NCBI GenBank assembly: GCA_022478985.1
Contig: JAKSZP010017387.1
Location: 1-64,000, forward strand
DNA: 64,000 nucleotides
Direction: 5' to 3'
From: Massospora cicadina
Taxonomy: Eukaryota > Entomophthoromycota > Entomophthoromycetes > Entomophthorales > Entomophthoraceae
Part shown: positions 1 to 10,839 of the stretch, in pieces
Layout: the number at the start of each line of letters is the position of its first letter
How positions within the stretch are numbered: the first letter of the stretch is position 1
The notes under the pieces: generated by a model
The model's database searches: none
What the model was told of the DNA's origin: nothing
Seen by the model: only the letters and a program-made list of their open reading frames with translations
Translations under genes and position numbers: made by a program

Positions 1-80
1 ATTATCTACTTTCTCAGATACAACTTCTTCCACAGTTTTGGAGCAATAGATAGATCATGACCAAATGAGATGGTAATATC

Positions 81-338
81 CTATATCCACCCAATGCATG
101 AATCCACATGTGCATCCCAAATTTCTGTATCATCAGAAGTGAAAATGATTTGGTATTTTTCAAACAGGGCCATCGCCCTATCCTTCTGTTCCTCTGACAG
201 CCTGATTAGAGCCTCCTGTGAAACTATGGTCAATACACCAGATGAGGTTTTTAATTGTAGGCTGAGATCCTCCCAAGAACCAAAATCATGAATATGGTGA
301 ACCTCATTAATAGGAGTATGGTGTAGATAAGCCACCAC
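81..338 (-). pseudogene. G1 pol remnant: linker between protease and reverse transcriptase
   Basis: An 85-residue minus-strand reading frame starts MVAYLHHTPINEVHHIHDFG and matches the linker of G5 at 54571-54852 (MVAYLHLVPIEEVCHIYDFG) nearly residue for residue. It includes the stretch with E-E/Q-K-D-(R/K)-A-M-A-L-F-x-K-Y-Q that precedes the RT domain in Ty3 polyproteins. The catalytic RT is beyond the left edge. Flanking sequence to about 640 looks like more of the same linker but is frameshifted. Confidence 0.75.
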
Positions 339-639
339 TTGATGCCTTTAAACCATCATTGGCTCCTTCTGTAGGTTAACTATCAATAATTTCACTTCCC
401 CTGCCCTGGTAGCAGTAGTCCAGGAGCCACATGGGGTTCAAATTGTGATTGTTGTTAGGGTCCCATAATTTAACCATACAGCCATTCAGAGATGTCTATT
501 TTGAGCTCTGTCCCTATTATGAACTAATGCCCAGAAGGTATGCTTAAAGCGCTCTAGTCTTGTAACGGAATTCTGTCATACTCATAAATCTGGTTAGGCA
601 GAGCTCTATCCTTTGCTACATATGTTAATATCAAACAGG

Positions 640-1140
640 AATCATGCCATCGCTATGCACATGGTTAATTTGACTGGAGTGAATGGGGTCCTTTGGAACT
701 CCGTTGGAAGTGAATTAGATGGGGTTGTTGCCCCAGAATGTTGAATGTTTCTTCCGCCATATCAACCAAAGCCCCAAATTTCCACATGAATGTGGCCCCA
801 ATCAACAGGTCATATTTTAATAGGCATAACCACCGCCAGGACGCATGCAATAACTGAACCATACTGCAGAGGCAACGCGCTATAAGTGCCCTCTGACACA
901 ATGATCTGTGCCCCCACAATCCCATACACTACTCAATGCTCTACATCAGGCTTCAATGGAAGCTTAGACACAAGCTTGGTGGATATTATATTTACTAAGT
1001 TCCATTATCTATACTTGCTCAGACTTTTGTATTTTCTACAAAAATATCACAGTATGTACACTAAAATTAAGAAAAACCATTAGTGTTTATTACATGCACG
1101 TCCAAGGGCTTTTTGTTATTAAGAAAAGTGATGATACTGG
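640..1140 (-). pseudogene. G1 aspartic protease remnant
   Basis: The segment LLIGATFMWKFGALVDMAEE followed by TFNILGQQ matches the C-terminal half of the protease region of N (36842-37054) and G5 (54070-54200). In retroviral-type proteases this lies after the catalytic loop. The part that should hold D-T-G, around 960-1060, is too broken to show the motif. Non-functional relic. Confidence 0.65.
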
Positions 1141-1440
1141 TGCCAATCTGAGGATACTCCTGAAAGATTTCCTCTTGTGACAATGCAACATTCACATCCT
1201 CTAGTGCAGCAACATCCATTGAGGGTTTGAATTATTCCATGATGTTACACTCAAGTATCTGATAGTCATACAGTTTTGGTACAACTTGTTGAAACCCCAA
1301 GTTTGTATTTGTCCTGGCTCCCTCCAAGGGGAAGTCTGAGGCATTGCTGAGGGTTTATTAGTATAATAAATTGTCAGAGTGAGTAATGGGGCTGCCAAAA
1401 AAAAGAAAGGTTGGAATTTTCAGGGGCAATTAAATTTTAA

Positions 1441-1441
<1 letters not shown>

Positions 1442-1525
<84 letters not shown>
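1442..1525. repeat. (CA)42 microsatellite
   Basis: An uninterrupted CA/TG dinucleotide run of about 84 bp lies in the gag-to-protease linker of G1. The flank GAGGTAGAG is shared with the equivalent place in N (about 37660), which has only a short seed there, so the run expanded after this copy inserted. The plus-strand His-Thr reading frame across it is not a gene. Confidence 0.98.
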
Positions 1526-1528
<3 letters not shown>

Positions 1529-1827
1529 GTAGAGCATCCTGTCTCTCTACTCCGCTCAAACTTTTCCCTGTTCTGTCAGGGCTATTGGTAATGTATAGGT
1601 ATGCAGGATGCTGGGACAGCTAGCCACATAATGACCTCTTTGGCTGCAAGAGAAGCAGGCGTTTTTATATTGCTCACATCTCCATGTCACCCAAAAAACC
1701 TAGTCCAAAAATTATCTGGGGAATTGTAATTTGACCAAGGAAGAGTCAATTGACCATAGTAAGGGTGTAAAGAAAACACCAAAGTGTTAAGTAGCCAAGT
1801 ATTGTACAGAGGATTATAACCAAATTT

Positions 1828-2720
1828 TTATTGTCTATTTCCTGAAGATGATTTGGTGATGGCCGCAGGTGCTTTTAGCTCCACGCAGGGAGCACTGAAA
1901 GTGATGGATAAACGGCGAAAAAAGTTGACAAACTGCAATATTGCCACATCATCTTGCATAAAGGGGACCATAGCATTATACAGCTCCTGGTATGGCTTAA
2001 CAGCTGCCGTCATCACGATGCTCTCATCCTCATTGGTCAAAATATCTGATCTTTCTAATATGTGGGCCTCAGTCATGAATCGCTCTGTAAAATTTACTAA
2101 ATACTCGTTTTGTTGTAATTCTATGGTTAAAAAGTTGGCCTTGCGTTGCGCCATCTTCACCATACCCCCAAACAAATGAAGCATTACTTCTTTCACCTCC
2201 TGATATGTTATGGTGCTATTTTTAAGGTAACATATAACTTGGTCCACACTCTATACGTCCAGAGCAGACAAAATCAGTTTAACCTTACGCTGAACCAAAG
2301 CCCACTCCACTGTAAATTCAAACCGCTTAAAAATTCATATATGTTTCCATTGCAGTTAAATAAGGGCATCTTGTCAATTCAGAACTCTCCTCTCTAGTGA
2401 CACTATTCAGTTTACGCTCTGCACAGTGTAGCCGCTCTTTAGTGCCATCCAAGCAATTGGCAAGTTGGCTGGCTGGCAACCAACCAGATGCAGTTGGTTG
2501 AAGGCCTTTTAAAGCTGATCCAATATATCATCATTTTCTTGAAAAATCATTTTTTGCGCCTGAAGTAGTATATCCAGGATAAGCTTTAGTTCCTCATATT
2601 GGGATATTTCTTTAAACTGGGGTAGTATCCCCTTAAGTTGATTCAGTTGCACCATTGATAGACAAATAAAAGATATTTTATCATGTTGATCAATGGGATC
2701 CCTATAGTGAGCATCATTGT
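1828..2720 (-). pseudogene. G1 gag (capsid-region) pseudogene
   Basis: Two minus-strand frames form a Ty3-type gag. The 5' frame (2736-2509) has an acidic N-terminus with QYEELKLILDILLQAQ, matching YEELKVTLDAVLKNQ in N. The larger frame (2247-1828) has DQVICYLKNSTITYQEVKEV, then LHLFGG and MAQRKANFLTI, which align with G5 gag at 52740-53040 and N gag at 38300-38530. These are helices of the retrotransposon capsid domain that assembles the particle. Frameshifts separate the frames. No CCHC knuckle is readable in this copy. Confidence 0.75.
2700..2716 (-). promoter_or_regulatory. G1 primer-binding site (degenerate)
   Basis: The minus strand reads TGATGCTCACTATAGGG just inside the LTR end. This is a mutated form of TGGTGCTCACTACAGGGG, found at the same place in N, X2, G5 and G6. 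In Ty3 elements this site anneals to the 3' end of a tRNA to prime minus-strand DNA synthesis. Confidence 0.7.
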
Positions 2721-3292
2721 TAACTTTTAGTGGCATGGGTTAATTCCACTAGGCTTATTGCACAGTTTTAGCACCACTAAACAACGGATGGATGATATAC
2801 CAGTTGCCAATCCTTTATAAAAGACAATAATGTAATAAATAAGGAGCTATCGCCCCAACGGATACCAGTTTATTAATATAAAATTAACGGACTACTTCCA
2901 ACAACCTTTTCCCTATTTTATTCACATTAAAAGACTTTCTCTCTTTTTTAAAATTTTCACCCATATCTTTGTTGCTTGGTCAGTTTTGGACCTTCATCTT
3001 AGCTACAAATTGTCATTGGAACTCATCTGATTCCGCCTCATCATTGAGGCTTTTCAGAAATCACTCTATTTGCCAAACTAAAATTACCTCTACTGACTCG
3101 CTTTGAGGTGACATAATTTACCCAAATCTTGAAGCTCCTTTAGCAATTAAATTACAATGTGCCAAATTAATTAGGCTTCAACTAATTCACTTCCATTTAC
3201 ATTAATTACCAAATCTTGAGGCTCATATCAACTGATAAAATGCAATCTGACAGATATATGACTTATAATCCAGTCAGACCGATTTCTTAACA
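2718..3292 (-). repeat. G1 5' LTR
   Basis: The plus strand starts TGTTAAC next to the primer site and ends near TTCTTAACA, about 575 bp. It aligns patchily with the LTRs of N: shared blocks are (A/G)AACAACGGA, AGGAGC(T)ATxGCCCC and the end block TCCAGTCA. The right boundary is estimated from that alignment. Confidence 0.65.
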
Positions 3293-4190
3293 ATAGGAAG
3301 CTGCAAAACATGGGCATCAATTCACTAGGTTGGATCTTGTCTAAAACCCCTTTTGATGCGCTCGCTCAGAGATCATCGAAACCAGCAGTGCCTTGTGGAC
3401 CTTGATTGGCCCTGTGGGTCTTGGCGTACTCATGTCAAAAGATAGGTCGTTCCATAGCACGCTGTGTTCTTAACAACTAGATAACACATTTAATATAAAA
3501 TCCAATATACAGTATATAAAAATTGCAACTATTGCAAATGATACTATATCCTCAAAAGTTTTGTAGTTAAATCATGCATTCTTTTAGAAAGATTGTGACT
3601 GATCAACTATGTCCCTGAAACTTCCATTCATTTTATAATCTCTTTACATATATAAATCATTTTTGTGTGTTAGTATGTATAAAAAACACTACTTCCTAAA
3701 AATTGAACTAAAATAACCAAGGTTGGCACACATATTTTATGAATTTTAGAGAACCAACTTTTAATAGTTTAAACTTTTCTTAATGATTATGGTATAATAA
3801 AAAGTTATATATAGGATATAAAAATGAAATATATGATTTTGATTAAAGTTGGCATATCATTTTTGAGAGGTTGGGTTTGTTTGATTAATTTGCCAGCTTC
3901 ATGCTTTAGCAAGTGGTTTGGTGGTAATTAAGTAATTCAATAGACCCTATATATTGAATAAGCAGATGTAAAAAGATTACTTTAATAGATTCAATTGCTT
4001 TTGGTTAAATTGTTGGCAGTTTTTAAATTGATTTGATAGGATTAATTGGTTTTGGGTAGATGGATGGTTATTTGGTCGGTTAGATATATTCAATTGGTTT
4101 TAACTAAGTGGTTGGTGGTTTTTGTCTGATAAAATAGGTTTAATTACTTTCTAAACTTATTGATGTTATCATTAAGTTTTTGTGTTCCCA
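3293..4190. other. AT-rich spacer without recognisable genes
   Basis: About 0.9 kb between the G1 LTR and the 3' end of LINE-A. It is strongly A/T-rich, with loosely repeated phrases such as TTGGTTTTAA, GGTTGGTGG and AATTGGTTTT around 3890-4150. I see no ORF of note, no LTR pair and no RNA gene. It may be old host spacer or a fully eroded transposon. Confidence 0.5.
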
Positions 4191-4399
4191 TTAGGGCACC
4201 CAGTAAAGTCAACTTCTTGTGATGAAACCTGGGGTACTGCCCCCCCACTGCACTGAGGCTGTGTAAACCTATGCACCACAAATTTGGGCCCAATCACAGG
4301 TGGAATGGCTCAAACCACCCCAAAACTGACATATTCCTCACTGTTTGTTATACCAGATAGCAAAGGCTACCCATAAGTTCAAAGTTATGCTTCCCATTC

Positions 4400-7300
4400 C
4401 TTACTGCGAGGAATGAGACCAGACTGACCATCTTGTTGTACTTACTTAAGAAAAGAGGATTGCCATAGCTTTTCACAGCTTATTATAACTTTTGCATGAC
4501 TATGGCCAGAGAGATTGTCGCCTGGATTTCTTCTAAAGGGAAGCAATGCTGGCTTCTGGCAAGCTATAGACCATACATCACCACCCTCATATTGTGAATC
4601 ATACCCTGAACCCCTCCTTGTCTGCAAGCAGAATTGGAGGAGCATACGCAGTCAGGATCTCTGGCCTTAAAAGATGAACAGAGGATAAACTTACACCTTG
4701 GTCAGTATGATTCATACCATAGGAGAACACTTCTCCACACACATCCGCTGCTGGACACTATGTGAAGATGTGTTTTGCCGTCTCCTCCCCTCCAAACCTT
4801 ACAGGCATACAGAAGGTCATCCTCCTTATGCTTACTTCACTTACGTAGAGTCACCCTGGTGACCAAGACGTTGCTGTGGAGTTGGAAGAGAAAGTTCTGA
4901 ACTAGTATATATTAGAATCCCTTAGACCTCCTCCCCACAGGTCTATTAGGCCAGGTCACACTTTGCAAGTGATCTGGAACAAGTACTTCAAGCATAGCTC
5001 TCTGTCTATAACTACTGGAACCAAGTGGTTGTGAACTCTGAGAGGCAGACATTACCACTACTTCCCATCTTTAGCAAGTCTTAAAGGACGAAGAGGCTTT
5101 CCCATCTGGGGTATCTCCAGCCTTCTCTTCCTCACGTGAATACCCGCCAATCCTGCTCTCCACGACCTTCTTAACAGGCTTCACCAGCCTCTAATGCAGC
5201 CAGAGAAGAAATTGCTTTCCTCCAGCAAGAAGGCAGTTCAGTTGCTTCCAAAACATCCCATGCCTTACTTACCAGCACCTTATAGGCACTTGAAACATTA
5301 TTAGCTGCTTCATACTAAGCACTATTCAGACATTGTCATCAAGAAGGTCCCCCAGTGAACCACTCCAATAAAGTGCTTAAAGGCCTTTCTCAGACGAGGT
5401 TCCATCTCAAGTCCCCAAGTTCCTCCCTAAATTGGAATTACCCAGATATCTTTGATGGTCTACTCTCCACCCTCCAATCTACCCTTGTTGCCTGCCCAAG
5501 CTCTAAAGTAATTCTTCCAGTAACCTGGTAGGTTCCCGCGCTTTGAATGGCCCCTTGTTTAATGCCACATCTGACACCAAGAGACTTGTTTGATCTGTCC
5601 TTTCAAGACTTAAAAAGGTAATCCTCCACTATTGGAGCCCAATAAATGAACTTTCCCTCCCAAGCAACTCGAGCAATCCACTTCAGCAGAAGTGCTTTGA
5701 TCATACTCCTGACGTTAGTCAAACTGATGCTCCCCTTATTCACCTCCTGACACATGTTAGAAAAACTGGTTTTTGATGCCCGCCCTTGCCTGATAAACTG
5801 GATAACTGAACTCTGTATTCTTCTGATGGAACATTCCAGAGGTAAAACAAATCTGACAATGTACCATAGTTTGAGAAGAATATAAGTGTTCATGACAATG
5901 GCCCTGCCCCAATAAAATAGATTGTGCCATTGCCATTTCTAAGCTGATTTTTTAAGGTCCGCTTCAAGTTTGAGCCAAATTTTGTGCAGCGATGCCCACC
6001 TAGGGATGGGACACCTGAGGTAGAAAGAGTCATCCCCTTTAGCCATCCAGGTGACTAAGCTCTTTGGTGTCATATCCAACGTCGTCGTTCTGCTGATGAT
6101 CCAAGCCCTGGATTTTGACAGATTGACCTTCGCGTTGCTTACATTCTGGTACATCTTCAGAACATTCATCACCACCTTCTCCTCCTCCAACGAAACATAA
6201 ATCCACATATCATCCGCAAACATTGAATGGAAGTACTCCTTGCCATTGATTTTAATTTTTCTCTGGTATGATTTTCTTAGAGCCCCTGAAAGAGTCTCTA
6301 TTACAAGAACAAAAAACAAGGGACATAAAGGATCTCCCTGATGCACGCCCATACACACCTTAAAAGGGTGGAAGCTGACCCCATTGATATTGACAACCAA
6401 TGAGGCTTCACCATAAATCGATTTAAGAAGTCTCAACAATCGCCCTTTGATTCCAACCCTACTTAATACTTTCCAAAGAAACTCATGATTCACCCAATCA
6501 TACGCCTTCACTTGATCAAAAAACAGTAGCCACCCTCTTTGGTCATACTATTTACTTGCCCACTCTTCTATCAGGTGAAGCAGCATCAAATTGTCAGTAA
6601 TTGAGCTTTCTGGGATAGACTCATTATGCTCTTTCCTAACAATCTCCGCCACAACTCCCTACAATCAATTGGTTAGGATCTTCATTAAGATCTTATAGCC
6701 AACGTTAAGCAGAGTTAAAGGTTGATAGTTCCCCATGAGGGAGGGATCTCCCTTCTTATACAACACCACCATGCCTTTAAAAATGCTGCTCAATTGCACC
6801 AGAGACTAGGAGTTGATTGTAGAGCTCAACATGCATCTCAGACATTTCTGCCTAAACAACTTGTAGAGCTTAAGGATCAACCCATCCTTCACAGGAGTCT
6901 TGCCATTAATTCCTTTGCAGATGGCGTCTGACATCTCTGACTTTCGGATCTTGCTACATATTTGCTTCTGAGTCTTCTTTGGCAGTACCCCAGTCTGCTT
7001 GTGAGAACTATGGATGCTTCCAGGTCATTCTACAAGGGGTCATAATGGTCCTCATAATGGGACTTGGCCACTTTAGCCATGCAAGCTGCATCCTTTACCT
7101 CAACTCCATCATTACAAAGTGACAGGATCCTTGCTGAGGGTCTGAATTTACCTACTGCTTTGTGGAGTATAGCTACATTGTGATTAGAGTCCTCATCCAC
7201 CTAGATTTCCCTTGTTTGAGGCGATCCACCATTAAGGCTCCAATCAATTTTGCATACAATTCAGCCTTGGTCATGTAGGCAGATGTCCTCACGACCACAG

Positions 7301-8340
7301 CCTTCTTGCAGGTACTCTCAAAACTCCTCTCCAAGGTTTCATACCTCAAAAGCCTGTCCCCTAGCTGCCTCCCAAAGATTTCACATACCATCATAAGATC
7401 AAACTTCATCTGCAACCATTTTCCTGGCGCATCTGGCTTCTCCACCATCTCACCTTCTTCCTCATGATCTCCTGAAGTGGAGACCACCTCAGGAGTTTAG
7501 GGTTCAGTCTCCAGATCCCTTTCCCTGATGAAGCAACCCAAGGGTCACTAGTCTGCAGTTCAAGGGGCCTGTGGTCCAAAGCACCTAGATCATGATTCTA
7601 AAATATCAACTTGAAGTGAATCAGGAGAGGCTGAGGAAATAACCCAAGGTCAATGCTGGAGAAATGATCCCCATGAATGTGAGTCCACCCAGTCTCCCCA
7701 CACCACAGACCACTTTTCATACATCCAGTAGGCCAAAGTCAATCATTAAACTGGCCAACTTGTGGGCTCTAGGATCAGAATTCCAGCTTCCTAAAGATCC
7801 AACCCTGTCATCCCTAAAGCAGACACAGTTCATGTCTCCCCCAGCACTACTGACCCACCAATGCCTTCCTCCTGGATCCTCAGGCCGACCTTCTGGAAGA
7901 AGGCCTTCCTCTCAGACCCAGAATTGGGCGCATAGATACTGATAAACCAAATTGATTCCTATTCAAACAGACACAACTGCCACTGGTATTTCAGAAATCA
8001 ATACCTTTTTGTCCAGAACCTAACCTTGTTCGCCCACCAGACCAAAATACTCCCATTTGGTTTCTCCCCCTCCTTCTTTCCCTCCCAATAAGGGCAAGTA
8101 TGAGTTTGGTTGATCCACCAAGTGAGAGTAAAATGATTGCTTCAAAGGAAACTAATAAGCCCAGTCTTCTTTTTAAAACAGGTTTGGACTTAGTCTCAGT
8201 GAGGAAGCCAATATTAATCCCATTTTGTTGCAATTGGAATTTCATTTGCTGCCACTGCCTGAGGACATTCAGACTCTACACGTTAGCAAATTCAACCTGA
8301 TCTCCATAGGTTAGAAACTTAAGAGGCTTTGGGGTCAGGA
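4400..8340 (-). pseudogene. LINE-A ORF2: endonuclease and reverse transcriptase pseudogene
   Basis: The minus strand begins near 8300 with an AP-endonuclease start: GLNVLRQW, then NGINIGFLTETK. The later endonuclease motif LDHRPLELQTSDPW is near 7590-7550. RT follows with VVLYKKGD...MGNYQPLTLLNVGYKI (about 6770-6690), catalytic block FFDQVKAYDWV (about 6520), GVHQGDPLCPLFFVL and MFADD (about 6220). Frames 6511-5939, 5893-5603 and 4645-4442 cover RT and the C-terminal part, with a possible Cys/His region near 4800. In LINEs this protein nicks DNA and copies its RNA at the nick. Multiple stops and frameshifts: inactive. Confidence 0.8.
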
Positions 8341-8398
8341 TCTGGGGGTCTCCATCTTCTTCCACCTCAGCTGGTTTAACGGGACCACGTTTTTCCCT

Positions 8399-9690
8399 CT
8401 ACTTTCCAGTAAAGACTGGGCGGGGTGGTGGCTGCTCAGTCACAGCAGTTTTCAGAATCTTACCATCGCCAGTGTTCTTGACAAACCCCTCCACTTTTGT
8501 TGGATGTATTGGGTTAGAAGGCCCAGACCCACTATTGCTAACAGGCAGCACTCCCTCACCTCCACCTCTTCCCCTATGGGCCTTGCATTCTCCAACCCAC
8601 CCACAACCATTGTGGTAGCACACCTCTTTCTTGATTGAGTAATGGGGTAACCCCATCCGTTTCCAAGACATGCTGTTCCATAATGTCCTTTGCAGAACGG
8701 GACAAAATGCCACTAATCTTAATTTAGAATATAACAGCTTTCTGCACCTTCTGGGTTCACTTAGACTCCTTGTTGACTTTTCTAGCACCTTTCAGCACCT
8801 TGATCACCGCCTCCAAACTGGCGTTGCCAGCCATCGCCAGCTCCTTTTCTTTGGCTAAAAACTCAGTTAGCTTCTCCAACGCCTTCTGGAGAGTCAACTT
8901 CTCTTTCTCTGAGGGCATCATTGGTGGCACCCCCTCGCTAGGCCCGTTAGGTTTGGCCACTGCCGCAGGAGGTTTATCCTGAGGACATTTAGCTCTGACA
9001 TGCCCCTTCATGCCACATAAGAAGCACATGTACAGAGACACCACAGGGACACTCCATGTCCCCACAGTGACTGAACGAGGAAACTTCCTGTATGACCTTG
9101 AAAGTTCAACTTTCAAAACCTAGTCCCCAGAGCCTATGGTAAATTTTTTCAAGCTAACAATATTCTGCTTCAAGTTCTTTACCAGCTTGTTCTAATTAAA
9201 GGAGGTCACTCTGCCAAAGACTTTCAGATGAGACATCATGGCCCCTCTAGTGATAACAGGCAGCACTTCCCTCAGTATGAACCTTCCAAACTTGGTGCCA
9301 ATGTCAAGACATATGGTATCCTCATTCTTGGTGCCCAAACCGGAAGCCAAAACCTGCTTCTTTTGAAGCTTATACTGAAAAGTCATAAGTTTTAACCTAG
9401 GATCCAAATGCAAAATATGGAGTGGGAAAACCTGCACACATCAATTACGCAGATCATGAGCATCTCCTTAGACCACCTAATCTTTGCTTCCACAGCGTGA
9501 GCCCACTTTGAGGCTCTCCACCGTGCTTTCCATCAAATAATTTGAGGTGCCAGAGCTCCCCACTTCAAAATGCTTGGTTACAACTCCAAATCCATTAGTG
9601 GCCACTGCTGAAAAGCAGTCCAGAGCCTTCTGTGCAGCAGGGGCCACCCCCATGGTTGATTTGTTAATGGAGTTGTCTCTCCAGTCTTAT
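8399..9690 (-). pseudogene. LINE-A ORF1: RNA-binding CCHC protein pseudogene
   Basis: Successive minus-strand frames give an N-terminal segment (GVAPAAQKALDCFSAVATNG, near 9640), a middle domain (9437-9192), then CFLCGMKGHVRAKC (about 9030-8990). That motif is a perfect C-X2-C-X4-H-X4-C zinc knuckle. A lysine-rich helical stretch and a low-complexity tail follow down to 8399. This is the architecture of L1-type ORF1 proteins, which coat the element RNA. It lies directly upstream of the endonuclease of the same element. Confidence 0.78.
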
Positions 9691-9935
9691 TTTTTGACAA
9701 AGTTTGCTCTCCAAGCCCTTTTTGTGTGGGAACCATTGCATCCCTTTTGGATCAGTCTGTCAATTTGTTATGTGGGTGCTCTCTCCTTTTGCTGCACCAG
9801 CGTAAGCCCACATAAGCTACTGGCTACTATCCAAATTTAAGGACAACCTAAAAACTGTGGTATTTATTGTAGACAGTTGGGCTAAGCCCAGTCGTTAAAA
9901 ATTAAGAGTTGGCTACTCTGACAATGAGTACCAAA

Positions 9936-10771
9936 TGTTACAATCATGGGTTCTTCACCCATTGAAAACTCCTAACTTATAGCTTCACAGGTTTGATATG
10001 TGTGCACGATTTGCATTATCTAATAAAAGATGATAAATGATTGATATTAAATGAATATAATTATCTATAGTTGAATAGATAACCCATTATGGTCCAACGC
10101 TAGACCTGTACTTCTCCACGGAATACTCTTAATGTTAACTGTAGAGACTTCCTCCCTTATCTGCCTAACTTGATCTGCTTTCAGATCTTGAATTTTATGG
10201 CCTATCTTCTTATCACGCTGAGTGTTAGGGATTCAACTACAATGACCAAAGTTACTCAAGATCAATATTTGATATCTCAGTCTAATGAGATTGCAAAATC
10301 TACATTGGAGATATCTGATTCTAAGATAGACCAACGATCAACCCTTCAGAGTTATTAACCTTCTCTGAAGAATGATGCTAAGCTATCTGATGAGACAGAA
10401 AATCATATAAGGTCAGTCTCATCAAATAAGAATTTTAACAGATCTGGCCATCATAAGTATGGTATTAATAATCAGCAATATCGCTCATCTAATAGGAGAA
10501 TTCTTACCTCAGGTGCATCATGAAAATCCTCACGAATATCTACTAAATCTACCCCTATAAATATCCCTCATTTCTAACAAATAAAGTACCACGATTTTTG
10601 TCTTGCGTAGCCTAATTTTGGTCTCTTTTCATACAGGATTCTGTATTTCCAATTGGAATCAACTATAGCAACGAAACTAGTAACTTCATTGCAATTGTGT
10701 TGATCTTTGCTATAGCCATGGAACTAATAATTTTGTAGCCTTTGTGTACCTGATTATCATAATTTCTCACA
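9936..10771 (+). repeat. G3 candidate 5' LTR with TATA-like box
   Basis: The candidate starts TGTTACAATCATGGG, like the TGTT starts of the other LTRs here, and ends near TTCTCACA just before a primer-site-like sequence. A TATAAATA box lies near 10555 and AATAAA at about 10580. No second LTR is present to confirm the ends. The in-frame stretch at 10170-10358 has no recognisable protein similarity. Confidence 0.45.
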
Positions 10772-10783
10772 AAACTCCAGTAC

Positions 10784-10800
10784 TGGTGCTCCCTGCCAGG
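10784..10800 (+). promoter_or_regulatory. G3 primer-binding-site-like sequence
   Basis: TGGTGCTCCCTGCCAGG shares its first eight bases with the primer site of the other elements and then diverges. Either it is a mutated copy or it uses a different tRNA. Its 12-base distance from the putative LTR end is unusually long. Confidence 0.45.
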
Positions 10801-10839
10801 TCTGCTTCCAAGGCTACCTGGTGAAAACATACTTTCACA

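Larger units (their letters stand above)
1..3292 (-). mobile_element. G1: 5' portion of a decayed Ty3/gypsy LTR retrotransposon
   Basis: Read on the minus strand, this holds a 5' LTR, a primer-binding site, gag, protease remnants and the protease-to-RT spacer, then leaves the window before reverse transcriptase. Each part aligns by eye with elements N and G5 further right: the gag segment with 52835-53107, the protease tail with 36842-37054, the spacer with 54571-54852. It is therefore a diverged member of the N/G5 family. Many frameshifts and stops make it a pseudo-element. Its 3' end is outside the window, so no target duplication can be checked. Confidence 0.85.
4190..9935 (-). mobile_element. 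LINE-A: L1-like non-LTR retrotransposon, near full length but decayed
   Basis: On the minus strand the order is ORF1 (CCHC protein), AP-type endonuclease, reverse transcriptase and a C-terminal region, about 5.7 kb. It belongs to a different lineage from L1a/L2: its RT motifs and 3' end differ. The 5' boundary lies between about 9840 and 9935, where G3's candidate LTR begins. The 3' boundary near 4190 is where coding resemblance stops. No convincing poly(A) or target duplication was found. Confidence 0.8.

Noticed and set aside
1379..1591. Plus-strand ORF with a long His-Thr run
   Set aside because: It is the translation of the CA microsatellite and is open only because of the repeat.
10170..10358. 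Short ORF before G3 gag as a separate gene
   Set aside because: Falls inside the candidate LTR and has no recognisable domain; left unannotated as a gene.
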